Position numbers and translations under genes: made by a program
Assembly (NCBI GenBank): GCA_002786025.1
Contig: NHNW01000025.1
Span: forward strand, 248,001-312,000
DNA from: Zasmidium citrigriseum
Lineage: Eukaryota; Ascomycota; Dothideomycetes; Mycosphaerellales; Mycosphaerellaceae
Length of the DNA: 64,000 bases
Direction of reading: 5' to 3'
In this document: in pieces, positions 52,961 to 63,973 of the stretch
How positions within the stretch are numbered: position 1 is the first letter of the stretch
Layout of the letters: every line of letters begins with the position of its first letter
Notes under the pieces: generated by a model
Databases searched by the model: none
What the model was told of the DNA's origin: nothing
What the model saw: only the letters and a program-made list of their open reading frames with translations

Positions 52961-54892
52961 TCACAGAACATTCTGCTCAACCACATTGATCGTATGCGGA
53001 ACCGGTATCAAGGGCGTCGTCGTACTACTAGCAGAAGCACTCGTAGAAACCGTCACAGGCGGCAGAACACAGCTTCCATTACCCTTCGGACCACCCGCCC
53101 CCGTCGGACCAGCTCCAGTCAACGTAGCATTATATAGCGCAAACGGCGGCATCGACGCTGTAGCATTCGTACTATTTCCTCTCAACACCTCGTCGGACGG
53201 AAGTAACCAAGTCGTAACAGTCGAGTTCGGCACGCTGCCCTCCCAGATATTCTCACTCCCCGTGAACGAGATCCGGACATTCTCAGTGCGGTTCATGTTG
53301 TTCACGAAGACGATCGCCCAAGATTTATCCGGATTCTGCGCGGCGAAGAGGTTGAATTGATTTGGTGTGAGATGGGAGCCTTCGTTTCCTTTCAGGACGC
53401 GGTAGGCGTGGGCTCCTCGACGGATGAAGCGGGAGAATTGGCCTACGACGTAGTAGTCGTTTGTTTTGAGGTATGAGGTGGAGGAGTTGACGATGATCTG
53501 TTTCGATTCAGTCAGCCACATCTCAAGTGGAACACTCATGCCCCCGCTTCTCGAAAACTCACCGCCCCCTGACAACCAGCACATCCTCCATAAGGCGAAT
53601 GAGGCCCAAAGTCCGGATCCCCAGCCATAACCCACATACTCGCCCCCGCCGCGCCATGCTGTATGCTTGGCATAAACGCATTCGCCACCTGCCAATTCAA
53701 TTGCCCTGTAGCCGGAAGATAATTTGAGCATTCGGTCATAAACTGTGGAGTGTTTGGATATGCGAAATGGAAGTCATCCATGACGCTGTAGTTCGCCAGA
53801 TAGGCGTAGCAGTGCCAGGCCGCGGCTTCGACGTAGGGCTTTGCTCGTTGGATCATCTGGGATGGGTAGATGGGTTGATCTGTGTTGTGGTCATATGCCA
53901 GTAGAGCGATGTTCCGGTCTTTGAGGGCTTGACCAAGGCCACGATTGAGGATCTCTGCACCGTCTGTTGAGTCGAGATACATGCATGGATAACCGCCTTT
54001 GTAGTTCAGGGGTTCGTTCATCAATGTCAAGGCGTTGACTTGAACGCCATGCGAGGCATAGGCGTCGAGATACCTCGTAAAGTAGTCGATAATTTGGGGA
54101 ACGTATTGCCTGTCGAAGGAGTTGTTCAAGATATTGTACGAGGTGCCGTAGTCCAGGTTAGGGGCAATAAAGAGGCCATTATGTTTCATCCAGCCTGGAT
54201 AGGACCATGGAGATCCGATCAAGAAGACGTCGGATTTATACTTGCCCATTCGCGCGATCATTTTCGCCATCGCAGTTCCATCTTCTCCCAGGTCGAAGTT
54301 CGCAAGGCTGAGATCCGGTTGGCCTTCGTTGAACGATGGTCCGTTGTCATCGAAAGAGTATTGCCGTCCGCTCATGTCTGAGGATCCAATTGTGTGACGC
54401 ATCATGCCCATGTTATTGCCGCCTTGACCAAAGAGCTCTCGCATGACCCGATCTTGCAGCTCCGGCGTTAAGCGGTTCAATACCTCCACAGTCGAGTCGG
54501 TCCATGAGTATCCAAAGCCTACCATCTCTTGCCTCTTTCCATTCAAGTCGTCAATGACTATGCTCCTCGGCGGAGGACAGGCCTTTGTGGTGTTTGTTCC
54601 ATCGTCGAGAACAGGAGCTTTGCCCTTCGCAAGCTGTCGTGTAGTGTTTTGCTTCAATGGAATCAGTGCATCGGTGCTTGCGATATCACATCAGCGTCAT
54701 GTCCGGAACTGTGACCTCAGTTGGCCCTTACACGATCGACTGCGCTTTCAGCACAGGATTACCAAGATCTCCGATTCCACCTGAAGGCCCACTGCCTCCT
54801 GAGCCACCAAAACTCTGAATAGACTGCGCAAGGGAAGGCACGGAAACGAGTGAAGCGTAGAGAACAGATAGCAACGGCAGGTATGGAGCCAT
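52961..54892 (-). CDS. Secreted glycoside hydrolase family 30 enzyme
   Basis: Three exons, 54734-54892, 53563-54651 and 52961-53497, give 594 residues. The ATG at 54892 starts a clean signal peptide (MAPYLPLLSVLYASLVSVPS); an in-frame ATG at 54922 would lengthen it. A Gly/Ser stretch follows. The catalytic barrel shows EMVGFGYSWTDSTVEVL, MGMMRHTIGSSDMSG, IGSPWSYPGWMKHNG, acid/base Glu in LTLMNEPLNY and nucleophile Glu in PQFMTECSNY, then AGASMWVMAG. The side beta domain has YYVVGQFSRFIRRGA and WAIVFVNNMNRTENVRISF. GH30 enzymes cut beta-1,6-glucan, beta-1,6-galactan or xylan; this arrangement resembles fungal endo-beta-1,6-galactanase and glucanase types, which is inference. Several N-glycosylation sites near the C-terminus fit secretion. 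Confidence 0.9.
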
Positions 54893-55473
54893 GGCTTCAA
54901 GAAAAGCCGTGAACGAGCGCATAGAAAAGAAAGAGCGGTAAAGGAGATTAGTATAACGGCATCGTGGGACAACTGAAGAAAGAAACGCACCTTCAGCAGC
55001 TGGATCGAGAGGTCAAGATGTACTTGTATCACCGTGGCTGTCGTAATCCCCTGGACACAGCACGGCGCCCGCAGTCTCGGCGTGCAGCATCGATCAAGGT
55101 TTCCAGAATGCTTGTTGCGAGGTAAGATCAGGGAGAACCCGGTCGAGTCTGGGAAGCTAATCTCGCAGCAGTATCTCCACGAGAGACGAAATCGAGGGCT
55201 TCAGGAGACCAAGTTCATGAAGCAGTAAGCGGGCATTGTGGTGGGAGTTGAGGTCAGCGTTGAAGAGATGTGGTAGGTAACTTCCGAGCCTGTATTTGCG
55301 AAGAGCTGTCAAGCAGAAGCCCATCCTTTGCCCGGACTTCGAGCCTACCTAGTCTATGTCGTCGTTCGTCGTCCCAAAGCGTCTTATGCTGAACGCTACC
55401 AGGTGCAGCTCGTTTGAGCACCAAGAAGATACCCGCTTGAAGCATTCGTCCACTCTATAAGTTCGTGATTCAT
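54893..55473. promoter_or_regulatory. GH30 promoter and SUP35 3' region
   Basis: About 580 bases. The side next to 54892 is the GH30 upstream region. The side near 55474 is the SUP35 3' untranslated region. The open frame 55034-55228 has no recognisable content. Confidence 0.45.
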
Positions 55474-57642
55474 TTAGGTGCCTCCAGGTGCAATCTGGGA
55501 GGCGTCCGTGATCAGCCTCGTGATCTTGCCAATGGCGATCGTTTGACCTTGGTCTCGCAATGTGAAGCGACCAAGCTGGGGATAGTCTTCGAAGCGCTCC
55601 ACGCAGACTGCACCTGCACCGCCGATGACCTCCAAACGGGCGATGATGTTCATGCCCTGCTTAGCAAAGCCCGGTGGCTTCTTCGACTTTCGGTTCGTCT
55701 TTGGTTCGAGCTTGTGAAGTAGCTGTGCGAATGTGACTTCTTCGGTCGCCGAGTGCACGTGCAGAACGCAGTTGAAACCAGCAGACAGGATGGACTTGAG
55801 CTCCAGCAACCGAATTTGTGCCTCGAACGATTGCACACAGTGGACTGGCCGCTTTGGAGAGCAGAGCACGAATCCAGGAAGAATATCTTCTTCTTCGGCA
55901 CCCTTGATACGTAGGCGAATCTGCTCACCACAAGCGGCGTGAGCAATTTCGTCTTCAGTCTCACCGTACAGAGCAGAGATTTGAATTTCTGCCTTGTTAG
56001 GCATCATCAGGTACTTGTTCTCCTTCTTGACGAATCCAGCTTCGATCTTGCCTTCAATCATGGTACCCATATCCCTGTATTTGGCGGCGATGGGCATCAT
56101 GAAAGGTGCGTTGAGCTTGCGCTCGAGTGCCTTCATTGAGTCGAGATAGTCAAGGAGCGATGGAGCATCGTTCCACGGGGCAACTTCCTTTGGTACTCTG
56201 GTGCGGATGCCAACGGTGGTCTGTGCGGAGATGGGCATAAATGTGAGATCGGTCTTGGGGTTGTAGCCCAAACCCTTGAGGAAAGTCGTAAGCTTGGTAG
56301 TGCACTCCTTGTACCGCTCCTCGGACCAGTTGACGGTTGGATCGTCCATTTTGTTGACAACGATGATCAGCTTGTTGACGCCCTGAGTCTTGGCCAGCAC
56401 AGCGTGCTCACGGGTTTGACCGCCTTTCTCAAATCCGGTTTCGTACTCGCCCTTTCGTGCGGAGATGACAAGCACACCAACGTCGGCCTGAGAAGCACCC
56501 GAAACCATGTTGGGCACGAAGTTCTTGTGTCCAGGAGCATCCAGAATAGAGTATCGTCGCTTTTCCGTCTCGAAGAATCCTCGACCGACTTCGACCGTCT
56601 TTCCCTTTGCTCGCTCTTCCTTGGTCTGATCTAGAGCCCACGACAGATACCACGATTCACGTCCGAGTTCCTTGGCGTCCCTCTTGTATTTCTCCATTGT
56701 TCTTTCATCGACCATACCAGTTGCATACAGAATGCTGCCACCGAGCGTACTCTTGCCAGCATCGACGTGTCCCAAGAAAATGACATTGACGTGCTCTTTG
56801 CCATACATTTCTGACAGGGCCTCTTCGTCGACCTCATTAGCCTGCTCCTGTGCAACCATGTCCGCTCTCCTGGCTTCGGCACGCTGCTCAGCTCGGGAGG
56901 GCGAGGATCGACCAGAGGCGGTCGGTGATGTGTTGCCACTGCTAGCAGTTGCTAGAGTAGCTTCTCCGGTCTTCTCAATAGCCTTCGAGGCTGTGACCTT
57001 GGTGCCGGCATCTGGAGCGTCCTTGCTAGCAGCCTCTGCTGCCGGCGCAGCCTTGGCCTCTTTGGCAGCTGGTGGAGTAGCAGTGCCAAGAGAGAGAACC
57101 TTGGTTCCGCCAGTTTTCTCGACCTTGGGCGCCGCAGCTCCAGTATCAGTGGCACTCAACGAGAGCGTCTTGACTGGAGCTGCACCAGTGCCATTGGAAG
57201 GAGCTGCAGGCTTTGGTGCTTGTGTAGCAGGCTGTTGCTGAGTAGTTGGAAGCGCTTCTCCTCGCTTGGCAATCATGGGCGCCTGTCTTTGCTGTGGAGG
57301 GACGTATGCCTGCTGCTGCTGTGGCTGTTGATACTGCTGATACTGGCCATAGCCTTGCCCGTACTGAGGATATCCGCCTTGTTGTTGTCCATAGCCATAC
57401 TGCTGGTACTGGCCGTAGCCCTGCTGGCCGTACTGTTGGTAGCCATTGTATTGCTGCTGGCCATATCCATACTGCTGATACTGCTGGCCTGGGGTGAAAG
57501 ACTGGGCACCAGGCGTGAAGCTCTGTGCACCCGGAGTGAACGTGTTGCCACGAGCAGCGTTGTTCAGGTTCATCTGCTGCTGAGCCTGGTTGGCGAGATC
57601 ATCGGCAGCATCCTCCCACGAGTCTGGCTGTCCGTTGGCCAT
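55474..57642 (-). CDS. SUP35: Translation termination factor eRF3 (Sup35) with prion-like domain
   Basis: Intronless, 722 residues (yeast Sup35 has 685). The first about 125 residues are Gln/Gly/Tyr-rich with imperfect repeats (QQYQQYGYGQQQYNGYQQYG type) and a triple FTPGAQS-like repeat near residues 35-52: a prion-like domain. Residues about 125-285 are an Ala/Glu/Lys/Thr-rich charged middle region. The GTPase begins near residue 287: G1 NVIFLGHVDAGKSTLGG, G3 YSILDAPGHKNFVPNM, G4 IVVNKMDDPTVNW. EF1A-like beta barrels follow (GTMIEGKIEAGFVKKENKY, LPGFVLCSPKRPVHC). It binds eRF1 and releases nascent peptide at stop codons using GTP. It lies divergent from the RanGTP-binding protein gene. Confidence 0.96.
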   Translation of the reverse strand: MANGQPDSWEDAADDLANQAQQQMNLNNAARGNTFTPGAQSFTPGAQSFTPGQQYQQYGYGQQQYNGYQQYGQQGYGQYQQYGYGQQQGGYPQYGQGYGQYQQYQQPQQQQAYVPPQQRQAPMIAKRGEALPTTQQQPATQAPKPAAPSNGTGAAPVKTLSLSATDTGAAAPKVEKTGGTKVLSLGTATPPAAKEAKAAPAAEAASKDAPDAGTKVTASKAIEKTGEATLATASSGNTSPTASGRSSPSRAEQRAEARRADMVAQEQANEVDEEALSEMYGKEHVNVIFLGHVDAGKSTLGGSILYATGMVDERTMEKYKRDAKELGRESWYLSWALDQTKEERAKGKTVEVGRGFFETEKRRYSILDAPGHKNFVPNMVSGASQADVGVLVISARKGEYETGFEKGGQTREHAVLAKTQGVNKLIIVVNKMDDPTVNWSEERYKECTTKLTTFLKGLGYNPKTDLTFMPISAQTTVGIRTRVPKEVAPWNDAPSLLDYLDSMKALERKLNAPFMMPIAAKYRDMGTMIEGKIEAGFVKKENKYLMMPNKAEIQISALYGETEDEIAHAACGEQIRLRIKGAEEEDILPGFVLCSPKRPVHCVQSFEAQIRLLELKSILSAGFNCVLHVHSATEEVTFAQLLHKLEPKTNRKSKKPPGFAKQGMNIIARLEVIGGAGAVCVERFEDYPQLGRFTLRDQGQTIAIGKITRLITDASQIAPGGT

Positions 57643-58104
57643 ATTGAGTCAATCTTGATCGTCCTCGGCGGACGCAGCGTCAGGTGGAGGTGTTTGTGGC
57701 CGGTCGACAAGCACGAATTCGTCGTCGACGTCGCGCGACTCGATTGCGAGGTGGTGTGGGTGAGGAAGGGGGTGAGTGGTGGTCGCACGATGACGCCGGG
57801 TGGATTTGCTGGGCGAAGAGTCGGGCAGCATCTTCGTTTTTGTTCGTGCTAGCTCGCGCTTGGTGGCGGGGGCGGGGCGGGACGAAGCACGTGAACAAGT
57901 GAATGTCTCGCGTTTGGTGACGATGAAACTGGCTTCTGCGACACCGACACCGACATGTGCTGCCTATAAAAACACCAACGGCCGTCGTGGTGACTCAGTC
58001 ACTGATGGACAACATCGTCCTTTGCCGATCAATTATCGACTCATCCATGTCCGCCGGCTCTTCCGTTTGAGTCACCTCGTGTTTGCCGCCCAACCATCAT
58101 CATC
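57643..58104. promoter_or_regulatory. Divergent promoter, SUP35 / Ran-binding protein
   Basis: About 460 bases between divergent starts. A CTATAAAA sequence at 57963-57970 lies about 140 bases upstream of the Ran-binding gene and may be its TATA element. No other motif is clear. Confidence 0.5.
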
Positions 58105-60264
58105 ATGGAGGTGCTTCTGTCCCGGGTGACGCAACACGCGGTCCAGTACGCCATTAGATCGGGCGTATCCATCACCACCGGTTACGCCATCAAGCAATGC
58201 AGTCGGCTGCTGAAGGAGGCGCCGAAGGGCCGCGAGCGCGAGGAGCTGATGCAACTACAACTGCGTCTTGAGAGCAAGATCCGCGTCATCTCGCCCTCGA
58301 TTGACATGATTGAGCTGATCGCTGCCCGAGGCAACACGTCGCTGGAGTCTGCTCTTACCCTGACCAAGGATCTCCGCTACGAGATTCAGAAGCTGGGCAT
58401 CCGGCTGTCCAATGCTGCGAACGAGGAAGAGCTGCTCCGCCGGAAGAGCAGTCGCGCTAAATCGCGTGAGGAGACGGATCATGAGCTCAGAGCTATTGTT
58501 CAGCAGATCAAGCTTCTTCTCGACCGGATCGAGGATGCAGTGCCACTCATCAACCTGGCCATCACAACCTCCGGGGTCAATCTGTCAACCAATCTGTCAG
58601 GCACGATCAGCCCAAGTCGGCTTCTACAGGCATCGACTTTCTTGACATCTGCAGACACCAAGTATACCGGCGATCCATCACGATGGCAGCAGGTGGGTCC
58701 CACCTACGTCTTGACGCTCTACATGCTGTTTGCTGGCCACTCATCAAGGCCGGTGGATGAAGATGGCGTTCGCGAGACAACTTGGAAGGAAGTCATTCAC
58801 AAGGCTCGTGTCAAGCTGTGGCGTGTTCCTCTCGAGCAGCTGTATCTGCTGCCAGGAGAAGCGAGCGACTCTGATGCTGGCAGTAACACCATCCGTGCCG
58901 ATGCCAAGGCTGGCGAGTTTGCCTATCAGATGGTGATCGTAGAGGACTTGGACGACGACCGGGTGCATACGTTCGAAGATGGCGAGCCTCAGCCAGGTCC
59001 TTTCGATGATGTACAAAATGCCGGCATACGCGATGTTATACCAGTGCATGAGCTATGCAAAGTCTTCTATGCAGACACTGGAAAGCTCTTGAACCTCAAC
59101 GGCGATGGAGATTCCAACAACCCCGTGCTGTTGCTCAAGCGAGATGTTCATGCCGAGCCGCCTAGAAGAATGCTGCATCGTTCGCAGTCTCGAATGAGCA
59201 TGCAAGAAGAAGAGCTTGCCAATGGCAATGGCAATCGGGCAGTCGACGACACACAAAGCGAGATTGATGCTCAGCTTGAGCGGGAATCTGCACCTCCAAC
59301 GCCTAGGAAGGACACTAACGGCGATCAGAGCTCGGGCAGTACCTGGCGGCTGCCAGCAGACCTGGATCCAGAATGGATGGCATTGGAAGTCTTTACAGAA
59401 GATGACGACTCCGATACTGAGTCTGAACCCGACGAGTCATCACGGCCTTCCTCCAGCCGAGAAAATTCTGGCCTCACCAGCGCTTTAGCACATCTCAACC
59501 TACGGTCTTCGCCGTCGCCATCTCCTGGAGCTCATAACCAAGTCGCGTTGGGACAGGGGCCTGCACTGCAATTCTCACCAGGAAAGCGTGCAGGCCCTCC
59601 TATTAAGAGTAGCCTGTCCCTTCTCGAGATGCTTATGAAGCTTGCAGCTCTACAGCAGTTCCGACAAGAATCTCACTTGGCCATCGAAGACGAGCTGCTC
59701 AACTTCTTCCTCGAAGACAGTGCTACCGCAGGTGCAGGCTCAGACAAGGAATACCGCCAACGTCTTCGCCATGCCGCAACACGCCGTGTAGGCTTCGATC
59801 CTTACGATGAGTCACCTGTTAAGCGCCGCGGCGAAGACTACATTCGCAACGCACACGACTCTCCGAGAAGCTCTCCAGTCCCGCCTGACTATCATCAAGA
59901 CCTGGCATACGATGACTCGTACGGATATCACGAATCACTCATGCAGCAACCCATCCCACGCCTGGACTTCGTCAGACCTTCCATCGAGAGACTTGCCTCT
60001 CCCAGAAGCTCTGCCTCACCTCCACCGCCACGAGCGGCGCCTTACCAGCAAACTCCATCTCGAACATCCACGCCCGATTTAACGAGCGAAAGCCATCGCA
60101 GTGCTGTACACGCAAAGTACAGCAATGGTCGATCGTCATCCCCACAAGGTCAGCCACTGGCCACACCACCGAGCACCGCGAAGACGAGGGCTGCCGCGCT
60201 CAGGTCTCAGACTGAGCCGAAGCCTCGCAGCCCATTGCACGAAGTTACGAATGATAGTGATTGA
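58105..60264 (+). CDS. RanGTP-binding protein (Yrb30-like)
   Basis: A single frame of 719 residues. The N-terminal about 340 residues match the fungal RanGTP-binding family: VQYAIRSGVSITTGYAIKQC, LLKEAPKGREREELMQLQLR, SIDMIELIAARGNTSLESAL and NLAITTSGVNLSTNLSGTIS, then RWQQVGPTYVLTLYMLFAGH. Yeast Yrb30 binds Ran in its GTP form and competes with the GTPase-activating protein, so it acts in nucleocytoplasmic transport. The C-terminal half is low complexity, Ser/Pro/Asp/Glu-rich (EDDDSDTESEPDESSRPSSS), with one more folded block (SLLEMLMKLAALQQFRQESH). The start at 58105 follows an AT-free leader and gives the expected family start. Confidence 0.88.
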   Translation: MEVLLSRVTQHAVQYAIRSGVSITTGYAIKQCSRLLKEAPKGREREELMQLQLRLESKIRVISPSIDMIELIAARGNTSLESALTLTKDLRYEIQKLGIRLSNAANEEELLRRKSSRAKSREETDHELRAIVQQIKLLLDRIEDAVPLINLAITTSGVNLSTNLSGTISPSRLLQASTFLTSADTKYTGDPSRWQQVGPTYVLTLYMLFAGHSSRPVDEDGVRETTWKEVIHKARVKLWRVPLEQLYLLPGEASDSDAGSNTIRADAKAGEFAYQMVIVEDLDDDRVHTFEDGEPQPGPFDDVQNAGIRDVIPVHELCKVFYADTGKLLNLNGDGDSNNPVLLLKRDVHAEPPRRMLHRSQSRMSMQEEELANGNGNRAVDDTQSEIDAQLERESAPPTPRKDTNGDQSSGSTWRLPADLDPEWMALEVFTEDDDSDTESEPDESSRPSSSRENSGLTSALAHLNLRSSPSPSPGAHNQVALGQGPALQFSPGKRAGPPIKSSLSLLEMLMKLAALQQFRQESHLAIEDELLNFFLEDSATAGAGSDKEYRQRLRHAATRRVGFDPYDESPVKRRGEDYIRNAHDSPRSSPVPPDYHQDLAYDDSYGYHESLMQQPIPRLDFVRPSIERLASPRSSASPPPPRAAPYQQTPSRTSTPDLTSESHRSAVHAKYSNGRSSSPQGQPLATPPSTAKTRAAALRSQTEPKPRSPLHEVTNDSD

Positions 60265-60625
60265 GATTGATTAAGCGTACTAGCGGGCGATTGCATTGCA
60301 GGGGCGTTTGACTTGAAAGGAATGGCATAGATTAAGATACCCCAGAACTCGCAACGCAAAAATGAATGTTTCGCTTGACTGTCGAGAGTCTCCTGCAGGT
60401 TTTCCAATCTGTCGTTTCCCGCATCGGATTCGCACCGTATCACGGACGGCATAGACGCCGAGCTAACAAGTAGTCTTTCGAAGGTCATGAAAGGAACTCA
60501 GAAACGGTGAAGAGTAGTCGATTGCAAACGCTAGCAATGCGATACGCTGGTAATTGAGTTTCTACACTAGATGACAGTCATCAGATCTGCTCTACGCTCT
60601 GTACACTTTGTCTGGATCCATCCAT
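60265..60625. other. Convergent intergenic region
   Basis: About 360 bases between the Ran-binding gene stop and the fumarase stop; 3' untranslated sequence expected, nothing else seen. Confidence 0.5.
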
Positions 60626-62203
60626 TTATTTAGGGGCAATCATCAACTCAGGCCTGACAATCTCGTCGAACTTGTCGCTGCTGAGTGCCTGCATCTCCAT
60701 GGCACTCTCCTTGAGGGTGATGCCCTTCTTGTGAGCATTCTTGGCAACCTTCGACGCCATGTCGTAGCCGATAACCGGGTTAAGGCAGGTGACCAACATC
60801 AAGCTCTCCTTCAAGATCGATGCAATCTTGGCCTCGTTGGCCTCAAGACCAAGGACAAGATGCTCGCGGAAGCTGTTCATGGAGTCGGTGAGCAGACGGG
60901 AGGAGTGAAGCAGATTGCGGATCATGACGGGCTTGAAGACGTTCAGTTCGAAGTTACCCTGCGAACCGGCGAAGGTGACGGCGGCTTGGTTGCCGAAGAC
61001 TTGGCAGCAGACCATGGTCAAGCTCTCGCATTGAGTTGGGTTGACCTTTCCAGGCATAATCGATGAGCCGGGCTCGTTCTCGGGCAGGTTGAGTTCTCCG
61101 AGACCGCATCGAGGGCCGGATCCGAGGAATCGGATGTCCTGGGCGATCTTGTAGAGCGAAGTTGCGAGGGTATTCAGCTGGCCATGAGCTTCGACGATCG
61201 CGTCATGGGCGGCCAAAGCCTCAAACTTGTTGGGCGCAGTGTAGAATTGTTTGCCCGTCATCTTGGTTACTTCAGCGGCAATATCCTCAGCAAAGCCCTT
61301 GAAGGTGTTGATTCCAGTACCGACTGCTGTACCACCTTGAGCGAGCAATCGTAGACGTGGCAGAGCAGACTCAATGCGCTCAATGCCGTACTCAAGCTGA
61401 GTCACGTATCCGCTGAACTCCTGGCCAAGAGTGAGAGGAGTGGCATCCTGCAAGTGTGTCCGGCCAATCTTGATGATCTTCTCGAAAGACTCGGCCTTGT
61501 GCCTAAGCGCCTCTTTCAAATTCTTCAACGAAGGCAGGAGCTGCTCCTCGAATTCCAGAACAGCGGCGATGTGCATGACAGTAGGGAAGGTATCGTTCGA
61601 CGAGGCAGACATGTTGACGTGGTCGTTAGGGTGTACCGGCTTCTTGCTGCCCATCTGTCCACCCAGAATCTCAATAGCTCTGTTGGAGATAACCTCGTTC
61701 GCGTTCATGTTCGACTGAGTACCGGATCCCGTCTGCCACACAACCAGAGGGAAGTTGTCGACGAGCTTCAACGAAGCAACCTCGCTGGCGGCCTGCTGGA
61801 TAGCCTTACCCAGCTTCGGGTCCAGACCAAACTTCATGTTCACCGTCGCCGCCGCACCCTTGAGGATACCAAACGCGCGCACAATTGGCGGCGGCATGCG
61901 GTCCTGGGGCTGGTTGATCTTGAAGTTGCCCAGGGAGCGCTGGGTCTGGGCTCCCCAGTAGACCTTGTCGTCGACCTCGATCTCGCCGAAGGCATCGCTC
62001 TCTTTCCGGCCCATCTTGGCAGTGCTCGCAAAGGTTCTTGCTGTAGAGATTGGAGTGAAGGAAGATCGGTGAGCGGCTCGTTGATTTATGGGTCTCGAGG
62101 GTGCAGTAGTGAAGCTTCTCACGGCGGGGGCTGCTTTGGAGCTCGTCTGCGCTGCAAATCGTAGCTCGGGGCCAGAGACTCGCTGGAGGGATGAGCGCAG
62201 CAT
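60626..62203 (-). CDS. FUM1: Fumarate hydratase, class II, mitochondrial and cytosolic
   Basis: Intronless, 525 residues from ATG 62203 ([20 protein letters not shown]). The enzyme hydrates fumarate to malate in the tricarboxylic acid cycle. The first about 60 residues are rich in Arg, Ser, Thr and Ala, a mitochondrial presequence ending near [10 protein letters not shown] second ATG ([15 protein letters not shown]) begins just at the mature enzyme, as in dual-localised fumarases. Motifs: [55 protein letters not shown] and the family signature [13 protein letters not shown]. The open frame continues upstream to 62329 but is unlikely to be translated. All catalytic residues of the family are present. 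Confidence 0.96.
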   Translation of the reverse strand: MLRSSLQRVSGPELRFAAQTSSKAAPAVRSFTTAPSRPINQRAAHRSSFTPISTARTFASTAKMGRKESDAFGEIEVDDKVYWGAQTQRSLGNFKINQPQDRMPPPIVRAFGILKGAAATVNMKFGLDPKLGKAIQQAASEVASLKLVDNFPLVVWQTGSGTQSNMNANEVISNRAIEILGGQMGSKKPVHPNDHVNMSASSNDTFPTVMHIAAVLEFEEQLLPSLKNLKEALRHKAESFEKIIKIGRTHLQDATPLTLGQEFSGYVTQLEYGIERIESALPRLRLLAQGGTAVGTGINTFKGFAEDIAAEVTKMTGKQFYTAPNKFEALAAHDAIVEAHGQLNTLATSLYKIAQDIRFLGSGPRCGLGELNLPENEPGSSIMPGKVNPTQCESLTMVCCQVFGNQAAVTFAGSQGNFELNVFKPVMIRNLLHSSRLLTDSMNSFREHLVLGLEANEAKIASILKESLMLVTCLNPVIGYDMASKVAKNAHKKGITLKESAMEMQALSSDKFDEIVRPELMIAPK

Positions 62204-63767
62204 TGCTGGCGGGCGGTGAGGGGGTGTATTAGGGGATATGTATTGTTTCCAATGGCGGCCAGGAGATGCGAATGGTGGTCGCAATGCCCATTTGATTTGT
62301 CTCCTGGAAATTCCGACAACGGCTTCCATGATTTGCAGATCATTCCCGTCATTGCTGCCTCAGGCCATCATCCCGATTTGCCTCGGCGAGTGAAACTCAC
62401 CTCCGACATCACCTCCCTTTCACTCTCATCAGAGAAGATATCATCATCCGCAGAACGTTCACTCCATCTCAAGATTCACGCAGAGGCACAGTGCCAATGG
62501 GACAGATCTGCTGGATTTTGGACTGCGGCGTCGATCGTGAGATGTGATGACCAGAAAGCAACTCTTTGGCTCAACGAGATTGACCCTTCGGGCGACATTT
62601 TGGCGTAGATTCCGTTCGGTGGAAGTTCCAGCAAGAAATGTCGACATGGACGACTGAGGACCTGTCATTACCACCGATGCATGATTCACAGGCATGGACT
62701 TTTAGGTGGCATTGACATGCTGGTAACTCTAGCATCCAAGAATCCCCAACCCAAAGAGACAAGAAACGACAAAAGCACAAGAACTCCTCCTGTGCCGGGC
62801 ACCCACAGCGATCGCCGAGAATCGAAACCCATTCGCATTCCCATGTTCACTACCAAACGAAAAGTGCAAAAAGGGTCCTTACCAGACCGAGACTCGAACT
62901 CTCGCACGAAAAACAAAACAGCAAAAAAACGAGAACTTGCAGTAAGAGAAGAGCGAACAAACTCACAATCACCAGTGATCGTTGGTTTTGTTTGAACTCT
63001 TTACCAATCCATACCCCTAGACCATAGCACCCGGTGGTGCGCAAGGTTCGTAGTTGGTGCTTGTTACTGGATTGATTGGTGATGCACTGATTGAAATTGA
63101 TTATGAAGGTCAAATTTGGACTGGGGCACTCGGGAGCCGTCTTGGTGATGGGAATGGATGGGATGTCTCTTTGCCTTCACACATCATTTCACATCCCAGG
63201 TTTGCTTGTTTCGTGCAATACCTATGCACGGCGCTTCACCACTGGTCCAATGCACATCTCTATTCTTCGCAAGCCATCAGTGCAACGTTCGGCAATGGCG
63301 ACAGCGACTCAACGGCATGGTCACTAGATCATCCCACATCCCTGAACAGGTGCCTGACATGAAACCGGTTGGTCGAGCTAAAGGCGCCACAACAACCTGG
63401 GCTGAACAGATACACAACTCTCTGAGGGCACTCACGGCAACATCACTCTGTGCAATTCGGCGGCAAGGAAGAATATCACATGCAAGTCTTGATACTGCAA
63501 GCTATCGGTATTATGACCGTCTCTCATTCCATCGTATCAACCGGATATCAAAAACCCAAAGAAAAAGAAGTCCCAAAAGTCCATCATCATCAACCCGGAT
63601 GCCCTATTCAAAGTCCACCACGAAGATGTAATTCAATCTGAAGCCGTCGAGAAAGAAGTGAAGGTAAGGCCGTCTTCGTTTGCATGGGTATCGAGGTCAG
63701 GCGGCCGAATCATGGATCGGGGTATCTACTTCTCTGTGGTCTGCATCAGCATATGCCTCGAAAGGGT
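62204..63767. other. Intergenic, about 1.6 kb, with tRNA-like fragments
   Basis: No gene supported. On the minus strand, 63008-63035 reads like the 5' half of a proline tRNA (ATGGTCTAGGGGTATGGATT) and about 62889-62913 like a T arm (GAGAGTTCGAGTCTCGG). They lie about 100 bases apart with mismatched acceptor stems, so this looks like tRNA-derived debris rather than a gene. The open frame 62681-62995 spans this area and is not convincing. Confidence 0.4.
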
Positions 63768-63973
63768 TTAGGAGAGGAGAGGAGACTGACGGTTCATGCC
63801 GAGAGCATCCTGAGCCTGCTGGACTCCGGAACTCACGGTCTCGCTGGCCTGGTTGGCGAGGTTGGACGCGCCATCTTGGGCTTGCTTGAGCATGGAGTCT
63901 CCCTCCTTCTGGGCGTCGCCACCAGAGCCGGAAACGGCGTCGCTGGCCTTCTGACCCATTGATTTCTCGCCCT
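63768..63973 (-). CDS. Small hydrophilic stress-type protein, 3' exon (partial)
   Basis: The minus-strand exon runs from an acceptor (CCTTGCAG, exon from 63973) to a stop at 63768. The 5' exon(s) lie beyond the window edge; the branch-like GCTGATAAT is at the very end. The visible 68 codons are Ala/Gln/Ser/Asp-rich and predicted to form amphipathic helix: GQKASDAVSGSGGDAQKEGD, MLKQAQDGASNLANQASETV, QQAQDALGMNRQSPLLS. Repeats of the ANQASETV kind resemble late-embryogenesis-abundant or CsbD-like stress proteins of fungi. That assignment is inference from composition. Confidence 0.6.

Noticed and set aside
62885..63035. A proline-tRNA-like gene on the minus strand
   Set aside because: The 5'-half text and a T arm are recognisable, but they lie about 100 bases apart, the 5' side of the anticodon stem is missing and the acceptor ends do not pair, so a functional intron-containing tRNA is not supported.
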